58,487 nt of DNA from Granulicella sp. (GCA_025357875.1 JANYLK010000138.1:1-58487); one strand, 5' to 3'; shown: positions 30,061 through 39,583, counted from the stretch's first letter. Translations and numbers: made by a program. The notes: generated from the letters alone by a model not told the origin.

Positions 30061-31235
30061 CCGTGAGAAACCTTCCCCAGCACCACCGCCCGCGTCGCGC
30101 CAGTAGCCGTCGGAACGTTCCCCGGCAGCCCATTCCAAGTCAGCCAAGCCAGCAGCGCAAACGCCACCCCCTCCTTCGCCTGCGCCGCCAACCCCACCTC
30201 CTCCAGCGGAGCAACTCGCACGCCCCACTTTGCGAATCGACCCCCCAGCATCCTCATTAGCGTCAAATTCCGAACGCCACCGCCAGCCACCAGCATCTGC
30301 GCCGGGCCTGAGCGGTGCACAGAGCAAAACCGCTCAAACGCATCGCACAATGTCTCCACCGTAAACGCAGTGGCAGTAGCAATGACATCCTCCTTCGGCG
30401 CGCCCTCGCACATGGTCAGAAACCGCTCCACAAACGCCGCCCCAAACTCCTCGCGCCCAAACGACTTCGGCGGCAGGGCAGAGAAGTAGCCCATCTTTAT
30501 CAGCTTTTCCAACACTTCATCGATCCTCCGTCCCTTCCCGGCAATCGCACCACCCTTATCAAATGTGCGCCCGAACAAACGTTGCATACACGCGTCGATC
30601 ACCATGTTTCCCGGCCCACTATCGAACGCCTTTACATCCTCCAACCCACACCCGGTGGGCAACCAAGTCAGGTTCGCAATCCCGCCCAGATTCAGCATCA
30701 CTCGATCCTTCTTCGAGCTCCGGAACATGCACCAATCCAGCATCGGCACCAGCGGAGCCCCTTGTCCTCCCGCCGCCAGATCCGCCGGCCGAAAGTCGCT
30801 CACCACCGGACACCTAAGCCGCTCGGCGATCACCGCGGCCTCGCCTATCTGCCACGTCGACCGCACCGAGGCCCCCATATACCGCACCCCCCGAGCCTCG
30901 TGGTGCACCGTCTGCCCATGACACCCCACCAGCCCCACCTTCACCGCAAACCTCGCCGCCGCCTTCTCCACGCAGCCAGCATAAATCTCCCCCAGCCGCC
31001 AGTTCAGCCGGCTCATCTCAGCCGCCGGCATCGCCTCACCCTCCATCACCTGAAGCACCGCCGCTCGTACCGCCTTCGGATAGCTACTCTCCAAATGCCC
31101 GATCAGCTTCACCCGCGGCGGATCACCCATTCGCGACCCGGGGCCGATCCGGCACACCGCCACATCGACCCCATCCGCCGAGGTCCCGCTCATCACTCCG
31201 GCGACCACGATCGATTTTGTCTTCGGAGCAGCCAT
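30057..31235 (-). CDS. anmK: Anhydro-N-acetylmuramic acid kinase
   Basis: A 392-aa ASKHA-fold kinase that phosphorylates and hydrates 1,6-anhydro-MurNAc to MurNAc-6-phosphate in cell-wall recycling. The N-terminal phosphate loop GVMSGTSADGVDVAV is diagnostic, with GCHGQTVHHEA, DFRPADLAAGGQGAPLVP and NLGGIANLTWLP further on. The ATG at 31235 overlaps the mutS stop (TGATG). A GTG one codon upstream is an alternative. MurQ is not in the window. Confidence 0.94.
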   Translation of the reverse strand: MAAPKTKSIVVAGVMSGTSADGVDVAVCRIGPGSRMGDPPRVKLIGHLESSYPKAVRAAVLQVMEGEAMPAAEMSRLNWRLGEIYAGCVEKAAARFAVKVGLVGCHGQTVHHEARGVRYMGASVRSTWQIGEAAVIAERLRCPVVSDFRPADLAAGGQGAPLVPMLDWCMFRSSKKDRVMLNLGGIANLTWLPTGCGLEDVKAFDSGPGNMVIDACMQRLFGRTFDKGGAIAGKGRRIDEVLEKLIKMGYFSALPPKSFGREEFGAAFVERFLTMCEGAPKEDVIATATAFTVETLCDAFERFCSVHRSGPAQMLVAGGGVRNLTLMRMLGGRFAKWGVRVAPLEEVGLAAQAKEGVAFALLAWLTWNGLPGNVPTATGATRAVVLGKVSHG

Positions 31236-34135
31236 CACGAAGAAGCTCCCAACTCCCGCTGCAACTCAGCCAACAGATTCAGCGCATCTCGCGGCGTCAG
31301 ACCATCCACATCCAGCGCCGCCACCCGATCCACAATCTTCTGAGACAGCGGCGTAAACATCGTCATCTGCACGGACCCCGCTCCCCGCTCGCCCGCCGTC
31401 TCAAGCGCCCGCGCCACCTGCTGAGTCTCCGCCCGCTCGTGCACCTTCAGAACCTCCCTTGCCCGGGCGATCACGGCGCTGGGCAGTCCTGCCAGCCGCG
31501 CAACTTCAATCCCGTAGCTCTTACTCGCGGCGCCCGACTCAACGGTATGCAGAAACACGATCCCGCCTTTGGTCTCCTTAACGGTTACGCGCAGGTTCTT
31601 CAGCCGCGTCAGTCGTTCCTCCAGCAAGGTCAGTTCGTGGTAATGCGTCGCAAACAAAGTCCGCGCACCAATCTTTTCGTGCAAATATTCGACGGTCGCC
31701 CATGCCAAGGAAAGCCCATCATATGTTGCTGTTCCACGCCCCATCTCATCCAGTAGGACAAGGCTGTGCGAGGTAGCGGTATTCAAAATAGCCGCCGTCT
31801 CCGTCATCTCCACCATGAACGTCGACCGGCCCCGCGCAACATTGTCACTCGCCCCAATCCGCGTGTAAATTCGGTCTACCAGACCCAGACGCATCCGCTC
31901 TGCCGGAACAAAACATCCACACTGCGCCATCACTACCAGCAGCGCCGCCTGCCGCAGATACGTGCTCTTACCACCCATATTGGGTCCAGTAATCAACGCA
32001 ATCGAAGACCCAGGCACCGCATTCTTATCAGCATTATCGGGAAAATTATCGCCCAAACTAGCACCAAACCAGGCCCCCAGCGAAATCGAGTTCGGCACAA
32101 ATCTTCCCCCACCCGACTCGTCCATCCTCCGCTCAACCACCGGATGCCGTGCCGCCACAAACTCCAGCACGCCCGACTCTTCAACCTGTGGACGCACCCA
32201 ACCCCGCAGCGCCGCCAGATGTGCAAAACATGCCAGCATATCGATCTCCGCCACCCGCCGAGCCGTCTCCCTCATCCTGCCCGCGGCGTCCAGTAATTGC
32301 CGCCGGAGATCCGCGAAGATCCGCCGCTCAATCTCCCCCGACCTCTCCTGCGCAGTCAGAATCTTCGCCTCGTACTCCTTCAACTCCGGAGTAGTGAACC
32401 GCTCTGCATTTACCAGCGTCTGCTTTCTCTCATAATCAGCAGGAACCGATCTACTATTAGCCTTAGTAACTTCGAGATAATAGCCAAACACAGAGTTGAA
32501 CCTTACCTTAAGACTCCCGATTCCAGTTCTGTGCCGCTCCCGTTCCTCGATCGCCACCAGCGCCTGACGACCCGATCGCCCAAGTTCGCGCAACTCGTCC
32601 AGCTCCGCATCAACGCCGGGCCGAACCACTCCACCATCCGCCAAACTCAACGGAGGCTCCTCCACAATCGCCTCAACGATCGATTCATGCAAATCCACCA
32701 TCGCGTCAAAACCTGTGGAAATCTGCTTGGTAGATGCTGTGGAAATCCCTGTGGATTTCTCTCCGCCCAATTCCTTCCACCGCTTGGCCGCGAAGGTTCC
32801 CACAGCATCCCGCACCCCCGGCAGGCACGCGAGCGTACTCGCCAGCGCCATTACTTCCCGCGGTCCTGCGGAATCGAGCGCGACCCTCCCCAGCAGGCGT
32901 TCCAAATCCAGCAACCCGCTCATAGCCCGCCGCAATCCCTCGCGCCGCGGCAGATCTCCAGCCGCCTCCGCCACCGCATCCAGCCGGTCGCCAATCTCAG
33001 CCAAATCACTCGACGGCCGCAGCAATACAGCCCGAAGCAATCGCTTTCCCATCGGCGTGCAACAAGCGTCCAGCGTATGAAACAGCGTCGTCTGCACTGA
33101 TTCGCCAGAAAACAGTGGCTCCACCAACTCCAGGTTGCGGACGCTCACTGCATCCAGAACAAGGCATCCAGCGCGCTCATAGAACCGAATGGTATTAAGA
33201 TGTTCCAGCCCACCCTGCATCGTCTTTTGCAAATAATGAACAAGAGCTCCCGCTGCGCCAGTAGCAGCCTCATGTCCAGCCAGACCCATACCATCCAGCG
33301 ACTGCACGCCAAAATGCTTCCGCAGCAATGGCACGGCATAGTCCGCGGCAAACACCCAGTCCTCGAGCGCAGTCTTCGTCCGGACCCCCTCAAACGCGCT
33401 CCCTGCAGCGTCATCCTCCACTGCCGCCCCCAAAGAACCGGGTGCTCCATCCTTCCCAGCTTTTCCGCGAAGGGTGGGAAGTAGACCGCTCGAACTCCCA
33501 CTCAGGCCAAGTCCACCCTCAGCAAACAGCACCTCAACCGGCCGAATCCGCCCCAACTCGTCCACCAGTTGCGCCCACGCCGACGTCCCCGAAAACTCCG
33601 TCGCCCGAAATTCGCCCGTCGAAAGATCCAACTGCGCCAACCCAACACACGCTCCTGCGCCAGAGCCGCGCACACACACGCTCGCCAGCCAATTACTCTG
33701 TTCCGCCCCTAACCCCGAATCGACCACTGTCCCCGGCGTCAGTACGCGGGTCACCTCCCGCCGCACGATCTTCTTGGTCAGCTTAGGATCTTCCATCTGC
33801 TCGCACAGGGCCACCCGGTACCCCTTGCGCAGAAGTCGCTGAATATACTGTTCAGCCGCGTGGTACGGAACCCCGCACATTGGCTGCTTTTTCTCACGGT
33901 CGCGCGCGGTCAGCGTCAGTTGCAACTCGCGAGAAGCCACTATTGCGTCTTCATAAAACAGCTCGTAAAAGTCACCGATCCGGCAGAACATCAAGCAATC
34001 CGGATGCGCTTCCTTTGCCGCGAAATACTGCCGCATCACCGGCGTCTGTTCCGCCGCCGCCCTCGCCGCATCTACCTTGATCGCATCACTCACGAACCGC
34101 CAGAATACCTTACCTGCCAAGTCATCGCATGACAT
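31235..34135 (-). CDS. mutS: DNA mismatch repair protein MutS
   Basis: The mismatch-recognition ATPase. The N-terminal mismatch-binding domain shows CRIGDFYELFYEDA with the Phe-X-Glu of the wedge. The C-terminal ABC ATPase shows Walker A GPNMGGKSTYLRQ, signature-like TFMVEMTETAAIL, Walker B LVLLDEMGRGTATYDG and the switch ATHYHELTLLE. At about 966 aa it exceeds the usual 850-900. One excess segment around 33480-33380 contains the translation of a dispersed repeat (LPTLRGKAGKDGAPGS). The start is uncertain: ATG 34135 is used here, GTG 34093 is nearer to the usual family start. It heads the minus-strand group mutS-anmK-SBP. Confidence 0.94.
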   Translation of the reverse strand: MSCDDLAGKVFWRFVSDAIKVDAARAAAEQTPVMRQYFAAKEAHPDCLMFCRIGDFYELFYEDAIVASRELQLTLTARDREKKQPMCGVPYHAAEQYIQRLLRKGYRVALCEQMEDPKLTKKIVRREVTRVLTPGTVVDSGLGAEQSNWLASVCVRGSGAGACVGLAQLDLSTGEFRATEFSGTSAWAQLVDELGRIRPVEVLFAEGGLGLSGSSSGLLPTLRGKAGKDGAPGSLGAAVEDDAAGSAFEGVRTKTALEDWVFAADYAVPLLRKHFGVQSLDGMGLAGHEAATGAAGALVHYLQKTMQGGLEHLNTIRFYERAGCLVLDAVSVRNLELVEPLFSGESVQTTLFHTLDACCTPMGKRLLRAVLLRPSSDLAEIGDRLDAVAEAAGDLPRREGLRRAMSGLLDLERLLGRVALDSAGPREVMALASTLACLPGVRDAVGTFAAKRWKELGGEKSTGISTASTKQISTGFDAMVDLHESIVEAIVEEPPLSLADGGVVRPGVDAELDELRELGRSGRQALVAIEERERHRTGIGSLKVRFNSVFGYYLEVTKANSRSVPADYERKQTLVNAERFTTPELKEYEAKILTAQERSGEIERRIFADLRRQLLDAAGRMRETARRVAEIDMLACFAHLAALRGWVRPQVEESGVLEFVAARHPVVERRMDESGGGRFVPNSISLGAWFGASLGDNFPDNADKNAVPGSSIALITGPNMGGKSTYLRQAALLVVMAQCGCFVPAERMRLGLVDRIYTRIGASDNVARGRSTFMVEMTETAAILNTATSHSLVLLDEMGRGTATYDGLSLAWATVEYLHEKIGARTLFATHYHELTLLEERLTRLKNLRVTVKETKGGIVFLHTVESGAASKSYGIEVARLAGLPSAVIARAREVLKVHERAETQQVARALETAGERGAGSVQMTMFTPLSQKIVDRVAALDVDGLTPRDALNLLAELQRELGASS
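33439..33478 (-). repeat. Dispersed repeat family 2, copy inside mutS
   Basis: A 40-base imperfect inverted repeat with arms CGGGTGCTCCATCCTTC and GCGAAGGGTGGG, matching the intergenic copy at 37537-37577 in both arms. In mutS it stays in frame and encodes a 13-14-residue insertion. Confidence 0.65.
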
Positions 34136-34289
34136 TGATAACCATACCCAGTAGCTCGCCTGACCATATACCGCGTGATGGTCATCACATCGCGATCCGC
34201 CAGCCTTGCCGCACTCTGATAACAGCATGCCCGCCACGCACATCCAGCCTTCCGCTCGACTCGCGCCGGATATACTACGAAGTGGCCCC

Positions 34290-35108
34290 ATGACTCTCCT
34301 CTGGCTCAGATTCGCGGTCCTCTTGTACGGCGTAGCGGCTCTTGCAGTGCTGCCTGCTGCCCTCTACGACCGACCGCGCTGGACCCACTTCGCGGTGCCC
34401 GCTACGGTTGCCGCCGTGCTCTTCCACTTCGTCTCGTTCGCAGAAACGCTCTACGCCGCCCATCATCGCCTTCCCGTCGAGACTCACGAAGTCCAATCGC
34501 TGCTCGCACTTATTCTTGCCCTAGGATTTCTTGCCGTGTACGCGTGGTATCGCAATGTCTCCCTGGGAATCTTTGTACTGCCCATCGTTTTCATGCTGGC
34601 GACACTTGCCGCCTTCCGTCCCGGCCAGGAGACCTTCTCCGCGCCCATCCGTACCGGCTGGATTCTTTTTCACATTGTGCTTCTGTTAGCCGCCTACGCA
34701 GCTCTGGTCGTTTCGATGTTTGCCTCGCTCCTCTACCTCATTCAGGAGCGACGCCTCAAATCGAAATCCACCAGCCATCGCTGGCTTTCGCCGCTCGACA
34801 CCCCGCTAGAAACCATCGATCAGATTGCTCACAAGACTCTTCTGTTTGGCCTGCCTTGCATGACCGCTGGCCTCCTCATCGGGTCCGTCATAGCCCAGGC
34901 CGACTTCGGCGCCAAATACTTCAGCGATCCCAAAATCCTGCTCACCTTCGGCCTGTGGATCGCCTACGTCGCGATGATCTTCATCCGCCGCGCCTCTGGT
35001 CTGCGCGGCCGTCGCGCGGTCTATCTCTCCAGCTTCGTCATCCTGGTCGTTCTCTTTGTCTGGGCGGCTAATCAATTCTCCGCCGTCCACAGGTTCTCAA
35101 CGCCATGA
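34290..35108 (+). CDS. hemX: CcsA/HemX-type membrane protein
   Basis: A 272-aa protein with eight or so membrane segments of the cytochrome c assembly (CcmC/CcsA/HemX) family. Conserved His occurs in SFAETLYAAHHRLPVETHEV and in the final third. In Bacillus, hemX precedes or neighbours hemA and affects glutamyl-tRNA reductase level. The same pairing is seen here: the stop overlaps the hemA start (ATGA). This favours a HemX-like role over haem lyase, since no ccs1/resB gene is adjacent. ATG at 34290 is chosen because the first helix begins there. The gene is divergent from mutS. Confidence 0.82.
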   Translation: MTLLWLRFAVLLYGVAALAVLPAALYDRPRWTHFAVPATVAAVLFHFVSFAETLYAAHHRLPVETHEVQSLLALILALGFLAVYAWYRNVSLGIFVLPIVFMLATLAAFRPGQETFSAPIRTGWILFHIVLLLAAYAALVVSMFASLLYLIQERRLKSKSTSHRWLSPLDTPLETIDQIAHKTLLFGLPCMTAGLLIGSVIAQADFGAKYFSDPKILLTFGLWIAYVAMIFIRRASGLRGRRAVYLSSFVILVVLFVWAANQFSAVHRFSTP

Positions 35109-36430
35109 GTCAACCCCAACGCCTGACGATCGTCAAACCGGTTTCTGAAGCCGCCAGTGAGCACGCCACCGTGGGCTCGCTCGTTCTCGTCGGCGTTAAT
35201 CACACAACCGCGCCCCTTGAGGTCCGCGAGCGGCTGGCAATTCCCGCAGCCCGTCTGGCGGATGCGATCCGCAGCCTCGCCCATCAGCCTGGCATCCGCG
35301 AAGCCCTCATCGTGTCCACCTGCAACCGTGTCGAGTTCGTCACCATTCAGGAGCCCGGCCCAACCAACCCAAGCCTCCTGCGCTTCCTGAACGAATACTT
35401 CGCCCTTTCCTCAGGCACGATCGAGCCGCACCTCTATGAATTCCGCGAACGCGAAGCCGTCCGCCATCTCTTCCGCGTGGCCTCGTCCCTCGACTCCATG
35501 GTCGTAGGCGAACCGCAGATCCTAGGACAGGTCAAAGAGTCCTACTCCGTCGCCCGCGAAGTCGGTGCCGTCTCCACCACGCTGGAGCCGCTTCTCCAGC
35601 GCGCCTTCTCCGTCGCCAAACGTGTGCGCACCGAAACCCAAATCGGCAGCTCATCCGTCTCAATCGCCTCCGTCGCTGTCGACCTTGCACGCAAGATCTT
35701 CGGCAACCTGCAAGGCAAAACAGTGCTACTCGTCGGTGCTGGCAAGATGTCCGAACTAGCGGCTCGCCACCTTATCCAGCAGGGGGCAACCTCCATCCTG
35801 GTCGCCAACCGCACCCAGGAGAAAGCCGCTCTCATCGCGGGTCAGATCGCCGATCAGATTTCAGTCCAGCTCGCCAACGACCCCGCAGCCATCGCCTGCA
35901 CCACCGAAGTAATCCCGTTCGATGAACTTCTGTCACAGGCCACCCGCGCCGACATTGTCATCAGCTCGACGGGATCTGAAGGTCACATCTTCACTCGAGC
36001 CCACGGCCAGCAGTTCGTCGATCGCCGCCGTCACCGCCCCATGTTCTTCATCGACATTGCTGTGCCTCGCGACGTCGATCCGCGCATGAATCAAGTCGAG
36101 GGTTGCTTCGTCTACGACATCGACGACCTCCAGCAAGTAGCGGCCGCACACCTCGCCGACCGCAGCCGCGAGTCAGCCGCAGCAGAGATCATCGTCAGCG
36201 GGGAAGTAGAGAAGTACCATCAGCGTCTGCAGTCCCTCGATGCCGTACCAGCGATTGTCGCCCTGCAGCAGAACGCCGAGACTCTCCGCCAGGCCGAGCT
36301 TGCCCGCGCCGCCAAGCGCCTCGCCAATCTCACCCCGGATCAGCAGGCCGCAGTCGACGCACTCACCCGCTCTCTAACCGCCAAACTCCTCCACCCGCAA
36401 ATCGTAGACCTCCGCAAAAAATCCGAGTAG
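35105..36430 (+). CDS. hemA: Glutamyl-tRNA reductase
   Basis: A 441-aa enzyme that reduces glutamyl-tRNA to glutamate-1-semialdehyde, the first step of C5 tetrapyrrole synthesis. The catalytic Cys is in IVSTCNRVEF after GVNHTTAPLEVRE. The signature HLFRVASSLDSMVVGEPQIL follows, then the NADPH domain (VLLVGAGKMSELAARHL, then VANRT) and the dimerisation helices. It is translationally coupled to hemX. HemQ lies 7 kb away on the other strand. hemB, hemC and hemL are not in the window. Confidence 0.96.
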   Translation: MSQPQRLTIVKPVSEAASEHATVGSLVLVGVNHTTAPLEVRERLAIPAARLADAIRSLAHQPGIREALIVSTCNRVEFVTIQEPGPTNPSLLRFLNEYFALSSGTIEPHLYEFREREAVRHLFRVASSLDSMVVGEPQILGQVKESYSVAREVGAVSTTLEPLLQRAFSVAKRVRTETQIGSSSVSIASVAVDLARKIFGNLQGKTVLLVGAGKMSELAARHLIQQGATSILVANRTQEKAALIAGQIADQISVQLANDPAAIACTTEVIPFDELLSQATRADIVISSTGSEGHIFTRAHGQQFVDRRRHRPMFFIDIAVPRDVDPRMNQVEGCFVYDIDDLQQVAAAHLADRSRESAAAEIIVSGEVEKYHQRLQSLDAVPAIVALQQNAETLRQAELARAAKRLANLTPDQQAAVDALTRSLTAKLLHPQIVDLRKKSE

Positions 36431-36492
36431 CACTAACGCTAAAGCGCGGCACTATAGATGATGTGGCCCAGTTATTATTCGGCTCCGTAGTT

Positions 36493-36530
36493 GTTGTCAT
36501 TCTGAGCGCAGCAAAGAATCCCCGCATTTT
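36493..36530 (+). repeat. Dispersed repeat family 1, intergenic copy
   Basis: Begins GTTGTCATTCTGAGCGCAGC and ends CCCCGCATTTT. It matches 29975-30012 at 32 of 38 positions. It lies in the 195-base gap after hemA. Confidence 0.75.
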
Positions 36531-36554
36531 TCCGCGATTGTTAGTGCTTGCGTT

Positions 36555-36587
36555 TGTCATTCCGCAGCGAAGCGGAGGAATACGCTT
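36555..36587 (+). repeat. Related repeat variant with hairpin
   Basis: Begins TGTCATTCC like family 1, then forms a short hairpin ATTCCGC-AGCGAA-GCGGAGGAAT. It is probably a second subtype of the same dispersed element, 24 bases after the first. Confidence 0.5.
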
Positions 36588-36625
36588 TTGCCTTTGCGCA
36601 TTCCGCTGAGCTACCATTGCGCCCG

Positions 36626-37525
36626 ATGACAAACACCGTTAGTACATTCACTCGACGCACCCTTTTGCAAAGCGGCACCCTCGCCGCAGCCGCCTCGCTC
36701 CTACCCGCTGGATCACACGCACAGAAGCCAGCCAAAACGTCCTATCCGCCCGCATTGCTTAAGCCACCCACCCAGGCCGCTGATCTACCAGTCCGGCTAG
36801 GCATCGCAAGCTACACCTTCCGCAACTTCGATTCCGCGCACCTGATCGAATACATGCGCCAGTTGAAGACGCCCTTGCTTAACCTCAAGGACATGCACCT
36901 GCCCATGACTCCGCTCGATCAGGTTGCGACCCAGGCCGCCGCCTATCGCGCCGCCGGGTTCAAACTCACTGCCGCAGGCAACGTCACCTTCGACAAGGAT
37001 GAAGATGACGACGTCCGTGCCAAGTTCGAATACATCAAGGCCGCCGGCATTCCTATCATCGTGTGTGCACCAACGCACCAGATACTGCCGCGCCTGGAAA
37101 AATTCGTAAAGCAATACGACATCAAGCTAGCCATCCACAATCACGGCACTGAGGACAAGAACTTCCCATCACCCTTCGATGTCCTAACCGCCGTCAAGAA
37201 TCTGGACCCGCGCATCGGCCTCTGCATGGACCTCGGCCACTCCCTGCGTGCAGGAGCAGACGTAGTCGCCGCCATCCACGCCGCAGGTCCACGCCTCTAC
37301 GACATCCACATCAAAGATCTCGCCGACGCCACTTCAAAAGAATCCCAGGTCGCTGTCGGAGAAGGCATCATGCCCGTTCGCGCAATCTTCCAGGCGCTCA
37401 TCGACACGAAATACCCTGGAAACGTCGACCTTGAATACGAGATCAACGGCAAGGATCCCATGCCCGGGGTAGTGGAAAGCTTCGCTTACATGCGCGGTGT
37501 TCTCGCCGGTATGGGCTACAGATAG
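36626..37525 (+). CDS. Tat-exported sugar phosphate isomerase/epimerase-like TIM barrel
   Basis: A 299-aa protein with a twin-arginine signal (FTRRTLLQSGTLAAAASLLP) and an AP-endonuclease-2-like/xylose-isomerase-like barrel. Candidate metal ligands are in LAIHNHGTED, LCMDLGHSLRAGAD, LYDIHIKDL and VDLEYEI. Exported members of this family are common near sugar-degradation genes, but none is adjacent here. The substrate is unknown. ATG at 36626 is the only start that gives a sensible Tat leader, and its ribosome binding site is weak. Confidence 0.83.
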   Translation: MTNTVSTFTRRTLLQSGTLAAAASLLPAGSHAQKPAKTSYPPALLKPPTQAADLPVRLGIASYTFRNFDSAHLIEYMRQLKTPLLNLKDMHLPMTPLDQVATQAAAYRAAGFKLTAAGNVTFDKDEDDDVRAKFEYIKAAGIPIIVCAPTHQILPRLEKFVKQYDIKLAIHNHGTEDKNFPSPFDVLTAVKNLDPRIGLCMDLGHSLRAGADVVAAIHAAGPRLYDIHIKDLADATSKESQVAVGEGIMPVRAIFQALIDTKYPGNVDLEYEINGKDPMPGVVESFAYMRGVLAGMGYR

Positions 37526-37536
37526 CTCCACAAAGT

Positions 37537-37577
37537 CGGGTGCCCCATCCTTCATGGCCCCATCATGAAGGGTGGGG
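37537..37577. repeat. Dispersed repeat family 2, intergenic hairpin copy
   Basis: Arms CCCCATCCTTCAT and ATGAAGGGTGGGG form a 13-bp stem with one G-T pair. It matches the mutS-internal copy at 33439-33478. It sits just after the TIM-barrel gene and could act as a terminator despite lacking a T-run. Confidence 0.65.
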
Positions 37578-37593
37578 TATCAAGCCAACCAAC

Positions 37594-37779
37594 CTACAGC
37601 TTCGCCTGCACAGCCTGAATAACGCTCTCATAGCTAGGCTCTGCCGCCTTGATGTGGTCCGACACCCGCTTGCGCTCTTCTTCCGTCAGAGACGGCAGCA
37701 CCGTCAAAATTCGCCGTAGTGTTACCGAGATATCGTCCACGTAATTCATCGTGCGTATTGCTTCGCCAGAGAGAGGCAT
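37594..37779 (-). CDS. Small helical protein, function unknown
   Basis: A 61-aa, mostly helical, soluble protein with an excellent ribosome binding site (AGGAG 5-6 bases upstream of the ATG), which is the main reason to accept it. It is rich in Ser, Glu, Ile and Val (LPSLTEEERKRVSDHIKAAE) and has no Cys or membrane segment. It is separated from malQ by 99 bases. I do not recognise it. Confidence 0.6.
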   Translation of the reverse strand: MPLSGEAIRTMNYVDDISVTLRRILTVLPSLTEEERKRVSDHIKAAEPSYESVIQAVQAKL

Positions 37780-37878
37780 CGTTGCTCCTGTAGTTTAATT
37801 TCGCTCTCCACAGTCTACTTTGTTTTGTCTCGCCCGAAGAGAATCCGTGTCTCGTCCTAGGCTCTCGATAGTCGAAGC

Positions 37879-39417
37879 CTACGCGACCACCGCCGGCGCC
37901 TCAACCTTCGGCGCAACGTATCCATCCCGATCCGTCATCTCCATCAGCGCCGCCAGCTTAGTCGCAAAGTCTGGATGCAGCGCATCCCTCCCGTATCGCC
38001 AAGTCCAGTTTCCCGCGCCCGCCGCCGGAACATTCATCCGCCCCTCGCTGCCAAGGTGAAGGATGTCCTGCATGGGAAAGATGCACAAATTCGCGACCGA
38101 CCTCGCCGCCGCCCGAATCATCGCCCACACGATCTCGCCGTCATGTTCGATCTCCTGCAGATAAGTCTGCGCGCCCGCCCGCTCATCCGCAGTTGCGCCA
38201 TCCCTCCACCATCCCAGCGTCGTGTTGTTGTCATGAGTGCCGGTATACACCACAGTGTTCGGAACAAATTTATGCGGAAGATAAAGATGGCTCGCGCGAT
38301 CCCCAAAACCAAACTGCAAAATGCGCATCCCTGGCATCCCGAAGTGTTCCCGCAATTCATCCACTTCAGGAGTAATCAGCCCGAGATCTTCCGCAATAAA
38401 CGGCAGTTCGCCAAAGACATCCTTCAGTCGCTGAAACAGCTCAAGCCCCGGAGCCTTCACCCACTGCCCATTCACCGCAGTCTCTTCCTCCGCCGCAATC
38501 GACCAGTACGCCTCGAACCCGCGAAAGTGATCCAGCCGAATCATATCGTACAGCGCCAGAGACCGCCGGATTCGCGCCACCCACCAGTCGAATCCGCGCT
38601 CCTTCAACTCGCCCCACTTGTACAACGGATTGCCCCACCTCTGACCACTTGCCGAAAAATAGTCCGGCGGCACGCCCGACACGCGAATCATCTTGCCTTC
38701 AGCATCCAGCTCAAAAAGGTTAGGATTCGTCCACACATCCGCGCTGTCATAGTTCACAAAAATCGCCACATCGCCGAGTATGCGAATATCCCGAGCCTTG
38801 CAGTATGTCCGCAGCGAGCTCCACTGTTCGTCGAAAAAGAATTGCATCGCCTGTTCAATTGCCAGTTCACGCCCATGCTCGGTCAGAGCCGCGGTCAATG
38901 CATCATGCTTGCGCTGCGCAAACTCCGCCGGCCAATCGATCCAGCTCACGAAGCCAAACCGACGTCGCAGCACGTTGAACATCGCATAGTCGGGAAGCCA
39001 GCTCATATTGTCTTGGCAGAATTTCCGGAAGCGCACACGCGTTTCGTCGCTTGCACTATCGAGGAACTTCGCCGCAGCTTCTTCGATCAACGGAATCTTC
39101 AACGTCGACGCTGCGTGAAAGTCTGCCGGCCCGTCATGCCCCGCGAGTCCCTCGATCCGCTCCGCCGCGATCCATCCCTCCTGCACTAGTCGCTCCAGTG
39201 AGATCAGATCGGGATTCCCTGCAAACGCCGAAAGCGCCGAGTAGGGCGAGCTTCCATAGCCCGTAGGACTCAGAGGCAGCACCTGCCAAAGCCGTTGTTT
39301 CGCCGCAGACAGAAAGTCAACAAACTCATAAGCCGCTGGCCCAAAATCACCCACCCCACCATACGACGGCAGTGACGTCACATGCAGCAACACCCCAGAC
39401 ATTCGACCCTGATTCAT
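37879..39417 (-). CDS. malQ: 4-alpha-glucanotransferase (amylomaltase, GH77)
   Basis: A 512-aa GH77 enzyme that transfers alpha-1,4-glucan segments in glycogen/maltodextrin metabolism. The opening SGVLLHVTSLPSYGGVGDFG and GYGSSPYSALSAFAGNP are typical. Catalytic residues are in MIRLDHFRGF (nucleophile Asp), FIAEDLG (acid/base Glu) and YTGTHDNNT (transition-state Asp). It is a single gene with no glg or mal partner nearby. The length is normal for a bacterial enzyme. Confidence 0.95.
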   Translation of the reverse strand: MNQGRMSGVLLHVTSLPSYGGVGDFGPAAYEFVDFLSAAKQRLWQVLPLSPTGYGSSPYSALSAFAGNPDLISLERLVQEGWIAAERIEGLAGHDGPADFHAASTLKIPLIEEAAAKFLDSASDETRVRFRKFCQDNMSWLPDYAMFNVLRRRFGFVSWIDWPAEFAQRKHDALTAALTEHGRELAIEQAMQFFFDEQWSSLRTYCKARDIRILGDVAIFVNYDSADVWTNPNLFELDAEGKMIRVSGVPPDYFSASGQRWGNPLYKWGELKERGFDWWVARIRRSLALYDMIRLDHFRGFEAYWSIAAEEETAVNGQWVKAPGLELFQRLKDVFGELPFIAEDLGLITPEVDELREHFGMPGMRILQFGFGDRASHLYLPHKFVPNTVVYTGTHDNNTTLGWWRDGATADERAGAQTYLQEIEHDGEIVWAMIRAAARSVANLCIFPMQDILHLGSEGRMNVPAAGAGNWTWRYGRDALHPDFATKLAALMEMTDRDGYVAPKVEAPAVVA

Positions 39418-39519
39418 TCCTCACCTTTCGGCACAATCCCGCCGATCGTTCAATCGAGACCATAGTGCTGCAACCCTATCTTAAGATGCGAAAGTGTATC
39501 CGTTCGCCAAAATGAAACA

Positions 39520-39568
39520 GGCCTGCTCCCGACCCGGCGCAGCGTGCACGCAGGGTAGGGAACAGGCC
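39520..39568 (-). terminator. Probable terminator after the PpiD-like gene
   Basis: An interrupted stem GGCCTG..CCC.ACCC paired with GGGT.GGG..CAGGCC, about 16 bases downstream of the minus-strand stop at 39584. Only a weak T-rich stretch follows, so it may be a structured 3' end rather than an efficient terminator. Confidence 0.5.
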
Positions 39569-39583
39569 CTTATCCGCTTCTGG

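Noticed and set aside
30315..31343. Long plus-strand open frame opposite anmK
   Set aside because: Shadow frame of a GC-rich minus-strand gene. Composition is non-protein-like (Arg/His/Pro).
37975..39189. Long plus-strand open frame opposite malQ
   Set aside because: Shadow of malQ with Arg/His/Pro-rich composition and no recognisable motif.
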